Part shown: piece by piece, positions 58,201 to 64,000 of the stretch
Position numbering within the stretch: position 1 is the first letter of the stretch
Layout: each line of letters opens with the position of its first letter
Origin: Flectonema sp. DT1601
Lineage: Eukaryota; Euglenozoa; Diplonemea; Diplonemida; Diplonemidae
Reading direction: 5' to 3'
Assembly: GCA_964019425.1 (NCBI GenBank)
Contig: OZ025839.1
Span: forward strand, 248,001 to 312,000
Length of the DNA stretch: 64,000 nt
Notes under the pieces: model-generated
Told to the model about the DNA's origin: nothing
Databases searched by the model: none
Seen by the model: the letters and a program-made list of their open reading frames with translations, nothing else
Position numbers and translations under genes: made by a program

Positions 58201-59835
58201 ATCCCTGAAGCTGAATAGGAAATTTGGGAGAGGAATAGGGGCAGTGAACTTTTGATTCAGGCCCTTCCCATCAAACAGGACGAAGACTTCTAAAACCTGA
58301 GATGAACCAATTGAGTTGAAACAAACAAATAACAGAGACGCAACACATACCGGAACATCATCGCAAGCAATGCTTCGGACCTCCGTCGACCTTCGTTCTT
58401 CCGGCGGCAAAGGGGAACAAGAAAGAACGGGCAATGAGACAAACCTGTTAGTTGGTGTTGTGTTGTTGTTAAAAACAAAAACATAAACGCCAGGAAGTTC
58501 GACAACGAAGACATCGACATCGATCGCTGCTCTGCAGATGTCCGGCGGGTGTTTGTCTACACTGTGTTTATTGTTTGTTTTTTTCCCAAGGTTCAACCTT
58601 GGGAAGAGAAGTAAAAAATTCCGTCAATGTTGGCCTTCCTGTTCGAAGGTGCACACCAATGAGTGGGGGGAGAAAACCTTTGATCCAACTGGATCCCTTC
58701 ACGAGCTGACATTGCCATGTGAAGTTAAATATTCTGGCGATGCCAGCTCAGGCGACTTAGCCTGCTTTTTTCTTTAAATAAAAAAAAATAAAAAGATACC
58801 AACAGGTGGGGTGATGGGTTGCGCCACTGCAATCCAGTCACAAAAAGAAACAAAGGTAATCTCAAGGGTTCTCGACCCTTGGCTCTCCCTGCGGAAGCAT
58901 CGCATGGAGGGTGACGCTAAGCACCCGGGGGGTGCGAAACAAACTTTCCCCCTGCTGTCCTGTTTGAAATAAAAAAAAAAAACAAAGGGATAGAAGTAAA
59001 CAGAATACGTTACACCTCAACAGGTGACGCTAAACACCCAGGGGATACAAACCAAACTTTCCCCCTGTTGCCCTGTTTGAAATAAATTAAAAAAAGAACA
59101 AGAAAACAGAATACAATACTCAGCAATCAGACTCGTTCACTCGCTTCGCCAGAGCCGTTCGAGCCGATGCTCATGTAAAGTTACCTGTTTTCTTTTAACA
59201 AATTAAATAAAATAAAATAAATAGTCTGAAAGTCTGAAAAAGACGTCGGGACATATGCTCAGTTCAAAAAGAGGCTATATTCTCAACTTATTGATCACGG
59301 AACACACCAAACTCACACAAAATGTCACTACCTACGAAAATTCGGTATTTTTGGGGACTGCAGTTCACGGATTTGTTCTCAAAAAAAGTAAGGTCATCGA
59401 TTTCTTGTTCAAAAAGCAAGGTTTTCTTATGCATGGATCCCTGCTTCGAACAATATCACGAAAATATTGACAAGTATTCAGCCCCTGTTTGCAACAACCA
59501 TACCTTTGCTACACACAATCATATCCCACCGAAAAACATGAAACGGAAGCACTCTACTCCTACAACATTGCCAAAATCAAAGCGAACCCAGGGGTCCTAA
59601 GTAACAGTGTTTTTTTATGCTGTTGTTGCATTTTCTCAAGTTATTTTGGCCCCCTTGCGGGCTGACCTCAGTTTTTTTTCAATACGCGGGGGGGTGTCTT
59701 TCACCCTGTAATTTTTTTGTATTTTTCCCCACACCCCTTTTCTCCTTTGTCAAATTTTTCGATTTTTCTCAAAAACAGGGTTTTTTGCCTCTTATTAGAG
59801 GGTTAAAAAATAAATAAAAAGAATTTAAAAAAAAA
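58201..59835. other. Repeat-rich intergenic region, no gene recognised
   Basis: It contains a perfect 20-bp palindrome near 58586-58606 (CCCAAGGTTCAACCTTGGG). A pair of similar ~65-bp stretches (58911-58970 and 59022-59082) each run from GGTGACGCTAA to CTGTTTGAAATAAA. Plus-strand frames at 59255-59600 end in a basic PKSKRTQG-like tail. None matches a known family; they may be exons or repeat-derived. Confidence 0.4.
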
Positions 59836-60357
59836 AAAAAAAGAATAAACAATGTTATCATTGTTTTTTTTTATCGATCGACTATGTCGATTACTTTCTA
59901 TTTTCCGTCCTGGTCAAGACGCTAAACTGATTGTTTTTTTTTCAAAATTAATAAAAAAGAATATAAAAAAAAAACAAAAAAAAAAAGAATAAACAATGTT
60001 ATCATTGTTTTTTTTTATCGTTCGACTTTGTCGACTAATTTTTATTTTCCGTTTTTTTTCTTTAAAAAATAAATAAAAAGAATTTAAAAAAAAAAAAAAA
60101 GAATAAACAATGTTATCATTGTTTTTTTATCGATCGACTATGTCGATCACTTTCTATTTTCCGTCCTGGTCAAGACGCTAAACTGATTGTTTTTTTTTTC
60201 AAAATTAATAAAAAAAATATAAAAAAAATAAAAAAAAAAGGAATAAACAATGTTATCATTGTTTTTTTTTTATCGATCGACTATGTCGATTAATTTCTAT
60301 TTTCCGCCCTGGTCAAGACGCTAAACTGATTGTTTTTTCTTTAAAATAATAAAAAGG

Positions 60358-60391
<34 letters not shown>

Positions 60392-60810
60392 ATAAACAAT
60401 GTTATCATTGTTTTTTTATCGATCAACTATGTCAATCACTTTCTATTTTCCGTCCTGGTCAAGACACTAAACTGATTGTTTTTTTTTTCAAAATTAATAA
60501 AAAAAATATAAAAAAAATAAAAAAAAAAGGAATAAACAATGTTATCATTGTTTTTTTTTTATCGATCGACTATGTCGATTAATTTCTATTTTCCGCCCTG
60601 GTCAAGACGCTAAACTGATTGTTTTTTCTTTAAAATAATTAAAAGGATTTAAAAAAAAAAAAAAAAAAAAGAATAAACAATGTTATCATAGTTTTTTTTC
60701 TATCGATCGACTATGTCGATTAATTTCTATTTTCCGTCCTGATCGCTAAACTGATTGTTTCCTTTTTTTAAATAATAAATAAAAAAAAAAAAAAAAAAAA
60801 AAAAAGAGCA
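59836..60810. repeat. Tandem ~140-bp cassettes with hairpin plus T-run (7 copies)
   Basis: Each cassette has an A-run, then AACAATGTTATCATTGTT (a 7-bp stem with a TTAT loop) followed by 7-9 T. Next comes the 60-bp block from ATCGATCGACTATGTCGAT to AAACTGATTGT, then a T-run. The hairpins start near 59850, 59994, 60108, 60248, 60397, 60537 and 60678, at a spacing of 114-149 bp. The 60-bp block also borders both (AAT)n tracts in the gene array. Confidence 0.85.
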
Positions 60811-60838
60811 TCTCCCTGCTATCCTCATATCCCCACAA

Positions 60839-60884
60839 TGAGTTGAATTTCCAGGTGAGATTTGGACTGTTAGCTTTTGGCTAA
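60839..60884. repeat. 46-bp dispersed repeat, copy 1
   Basis: The stretch from TGAGTTGAATTTCCAG to TTTTGGCTAA is identical at 62223-62268. No known identity. Confidence 0.8.
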
Positions 60885-61985
60885 GGCCCTCCCTGAAGAG
60901 CAAGAACAAAAAAACTACTCACACCTGAAGAAAACATACACGAAGAACACACTGTAAGCTGTGTGTGTATTTTGTGTTTGTCACAACAGGAGAGAAAAGA
61001 AAGAATGTCAAGGTTGGTCACCTTGCCTATCAACGCACAACATTGGTGGTCTCTACTAGACCCTGAGTGATCCCACTGGATCTCTCATCGTTCATAGTAC
61101 CCTGTGTGAAGTTATAAAATCAAAGGTAAACTATGAACTACAAATGACTTAGCCTGTTATTATAATGCCACAGGCAGGCCCTGCATTCAGCAACTATCCA
61201 GCAGTGCTTGGATGTCCTGATCTTCTTCTAAAAAAAAGAAAGAAAAACAAAACTGTAGCTGGGATCACTCAGGATCAACAGACTACCAATGCTACCTGTT
61301 GTACTTGCTCACTATGGGGGGTGATGCCAAACACCCAGAAGTACTTAACTACTTTCCTTCTTGCTGCCCAGGAGTTTCTGACCAGAACTAATAGAAAATA
61401 AAAAGTAGATGGGAAACAATAAAAAGTAAAATGCATATAACTGAAGTTAAACAAGACAAATGAAGTAACAGATCAGAACAGATAGGGAATAAAAAGAAAA
61501 GATATAGGCAAGCGTTATTGTAGTAAAAGATAACAAATAAACAAATGCAAGTATCAACACATGATTTAATTACACCAGCAGCTAACAAACAACATAAAAT
61601 TGAAGATCAGTTGCCAGAGTATTTCAACCATGGTAGAATACTCGCCCCTCTGGCAGGGATTATCCCAGACTTGTCCTTTAATTTAGTTGGACACCATGGC
61701 TTACAACCCTTCCAGAGGGAAGCACCATTATGACTTCTATTTTTTTTCTTCAAGAAAATCATAAGGTGGGAACAAAGAAAAATGCTAAGAGGAACCCCCT
61801 ATTAACACCTAAGACATCTAAACTGCAGCCCAGCCTATGCCCAATGCACTAACAGGTCATTCCCTCACACTCAGATCAAAAAATCAAAGTTCAGAGTGCA
61901 TCTTAGCGTGAATGAGAGAATTTCCTCCCGCTTATTTTGAACAAAAGGGATAGGAGAAGGGATAGAAAACGAACATAAAAATAAA
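60885..61985. other. Intergenic, no gene recognised
   Basis: A stretch at 61316-61338 (GGTGATGCCAAACACCCAG) echoes the repeat pair at 58.9-59.1 kb. A plus-strand frame at 61545-61733 (EYFNHGRILAPLAGIIPDL) has a protein-like composition but no recognised family and no gene structure around it. Confidence 0.4.
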
Positions 61986-61988
61986 ATT

Positions 61989-62142
61989 CTAAGTGAGAAA
62001 CACTTAGCAGAAACACTTAGCAGCTTTTAAGGAGCTGAAAAGCAAAAAAAAAATCTAAGTGAGAAACACTTAGTAGAAACAATTTGTAGCTAATTAAGCT
62101 GAAAATAAAAAAATAAAAAATTTCTAAGTGCGAAATACTTAG
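61989..62142. repeat. Three spaced hairpins (CTAAGTG..CACTTAG)
   Basis: Perfect or near-perfect 7-bp inverted repeats with 5-base loops lie at 61989-62007, 62055-62073 and 62124-62142 (CTAAGTGCGAAATACTTAG). They are spaced 66-69 bp apart, each followed by an AGC..GCT-type stem and an A-run. A decayed tandem repeat of about 67 bp. Confidence 0.7.
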
Positions 62143-62222
62143 CAACTTTTAGAACAAATATTTCAGTAAATAACCTGTAATGATTAAACCATTACAAGTT
62201 TGATGCCAAAACTGACAAGGAC

Positions 62223-62268
62223 TGAGTTGAATTTCCAGGTGAGATTTGGACTGTTAGCTTTTGGCTAA
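62223..62268. repeat. 46-bp dispersed repeat, copy 2
   Basis: Identical to 60839-60884. Followed by a ~180-bp T/C-rich tract (62270-62460). Confidence 0.8.
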
Positions 62269-62599
62269 TATTATACCTTTTCATTTTCTCTTTCCTTTTC
62301 TGGTCTTTTTTTTTTTCTTTTTTTTCCTTTTTCATACAACGTTTTTTATTTATATTTTATTTTTTTTTTTTATTTTTTCATGTTTGATTATTTCCTCTTC
62401 ATATTTTTTTTTCTTTTCTTTCTTTTTTTTTTTTTTTTCTCTGCCTCTCTCTTAATTCTGTTCGTTCTTTTGAAATGAAAATTTATTTGAATATTATTCC
62501 TTGGTCAGCAACCATCATTGTCGCCCTTTGGGCCTGTTAAAAAAAATAAAAAATAAAAAGAAATAGGGCAGGAGCCAAAAGCTCCCAGTCCGTTACTTC

Positions 62600-64000
62600 C
62601 CACTTTATCGAAAATCTTTAAAAAACATCCATCTCCACAGACAAAGTTTTAGAAAACAGCCATCTCCACAGACAAAGTTTAAAAATCAGCCATCTCCACA
62701 CAAAAAGTTTTGAAAAACAGCAAAAAGTTTCGAAAAACAGCCATCTCCTCACGAAAGTTTTAAAAAAACATCCATCTCCACACAAAAAGTTTTAAAAAAA
62801 CAGCCAGCTCCACACAAAAAGTTTTAAAAAACAGCCAGCTCCACACAAAAAGTTTCGAAAAACAGCCATCTCCTCACGAAAGTTTTAAAAAAACATCCAG
62901 CTCCACACAAAAAGTTTCGAAAAACAGCCATCTCCTCACGAAAGTTTTAAAAAAACATCCAGCTCCACACAAAAAGTTTTAAAAAACAGCCGCCCCCACA
63001 CATAAAGTTTCAAAAAACACTCATCTCCTCACGAAAGTTTTAAAAAACAGCCATCTCCACAGACAAAGTTTAAAAATCAGCCATCTCCACAGACAAAGTT
63101 TAAAAATCAGCCATCTCCACACAAAAAGTTTTGAAAAACAGCCATCTCCACACAAAAAGTTTCGAAAAACAGCCATCTCCTCACGAAAGTTTTAAAAAAA
63201 CATCCATCTCCACACAATAAGTTTTAAAAAAACAGCCGCCCCCACACATTAAGTTTCAAAAAGTTTCAAAAAACACTCATCTCCTCACGAAAGTTTTAAA
63301 AAACAGCCATCTCCACACATAAAGTTTAAAAAACAGCCGCCCCCACACAAAAAGTTTCAAAAAACATCCATCTCCACACACAAAGTTTTAAAAAACAGCC
63401 ATCTCCACAGACAATGTTTAAAAATCAACCATCACAACACAAAAAGTTTTGAAAAACAGCAAAAAGTTTCGAAAAACAGCCATCTCCACACACAAAGTTT
63501 TAAAAAACAGCCAGCTCCACACAAAAAGTTTCAAAAAACAGCCATCTCCACAGACAAAGTTTCAAAAAACAGCCATCTCCACACATAAAGTTTTAAAAAA
63601 CAGCCATCTCCACACACAAAGTTTCGAAAAACAGCCATCTCCTCACGAAAGTTTTAAAAAAACATCCATCTCCACAGACAAAGTTTAAAAATCAGCCATC
63701 TCCACACAAAAAGTTTCAAAAAACAGCCATCTCCACACACAAAGTTTCGAAAAACAGCCATCTCCTCACGAAAGTTTTAAAAAAACATCCATCTCCACAC
63801 AAAAAGTTTTAAAAAAACAGCCAGCTCCACACAAAAAGTTTTAAAAAACAGCCATCTCCACAGACAAAGTTTTAAAAAACAGCCGCCCCCACACATAAAG
63901 TTTCAAAAAACACTCATCTCCTCACGAAAGTTTTAAAAAACAGCCGTCTCCACACAAAAAGTTTCAAAAAACAGCCGCCCCCACACAAAAAGTTTCAAAA
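62600..64000. repeat. Minisatellite of ~28-34-bp units, runs off the right edge
   Basis: About 45 degenerate units of the pattern AACAGCCATCTCCACACA followed by AAAGTTTTAAAA. The variable cores are CCATCTCCACA, CCAGCTCCACA, CCGCCCCCACA and CATCTCCTCACG. Variants recur in a higher-order pattern. No spacers differ as they would in a CRISPR array. Confidence 0.92.

Noticed and set aside
62600-64000. CRISPR-like array
   Set aside because: Units are contiguous and degenerate with no unique spacers, and the genome is eukaryotic.

Overview
The window comes from a nuclear eukaryotic genome, probably a unicellular one. Genes have short GT-AG introns (67-183 bp, one of 493 bp) whose acceptors usually read AAACAG. 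Homopolymer A/T tracts are very frequent, microsatellites are long, and all recognised genes lie on the minus strand. I cannot place the species. TOR, a fused nucleotidase with tandem GAF domains, a divergent LSU rRNA-like fragment and 'WCC' cysteine-rich repeats fit a protist, but none of them is diagnostic.

Region 1 (1-24.5 kb) is ordinary gene space. It holds the start of a papain-like cysteine protease (1-187). A five-exon TOR kinase gene follows (5148-13682, 2563 aa predicted, all joints in frame). Its last ~3.15 kb (kinase C-lobe, FATC, 3' flank) is tandemly duplicated downstream at 591-3740. A coiled-coil protein of unknown function lies at 13996-15292. A seven-exon gene (18251-22562, 1283 aa predicted) fuses a 5'-nucleotidase-type metallophosphatase to two GAF domains. 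A type II membrane glycosyltransferase of the GT8/glycogenin kind lies at 22789-24519. An LSU rRNA-like fragment abuts the TOR stop codon in both copies of the duplication.

Region 2 (24.9-53.7 kb) is a tandem array of three units of about 9.3-9.8 kb. Each carries one intron-less gene for a giant secreted, membrane-anchored cysteine-rich protein (2222, 2220 and 2594 aa). The bulk of each protein is a 34-residue, four-cysteine repeat encoded by an exact 102-bp unit, present about 43, 43 and 54 times. The C-terminal ~740 residues are nearly identical among copies and hold further cysteine modules, one membrane span and a short tail ending TRV. The two complete spacers contain a 182-bp direct repeat on each side, a possible transposase remnant and a 560-680 bp (AAT)n tract.

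Region 3 (53.7-64 kb) is repeat-rich. It has fossil reverse transcriptase/RNase H pieces and a 2.6-kb element with terminal inverted repeats and subterminal TTTTTCACGA repeats. It also has a tandem array of about 140-bp cassettes carrying a hairpin plus T-run, small hairpin repeats, and a minisatellite of roughly 30-bp units that runs off the right edge.

The most notable items are the nucleotidase-GAF fusion, the array of giant repeat proteins undergoing concerted evolution, the TOR duplication with its shortened FRB region, and the inverted-repeat element at 55.3-57.9 kb.
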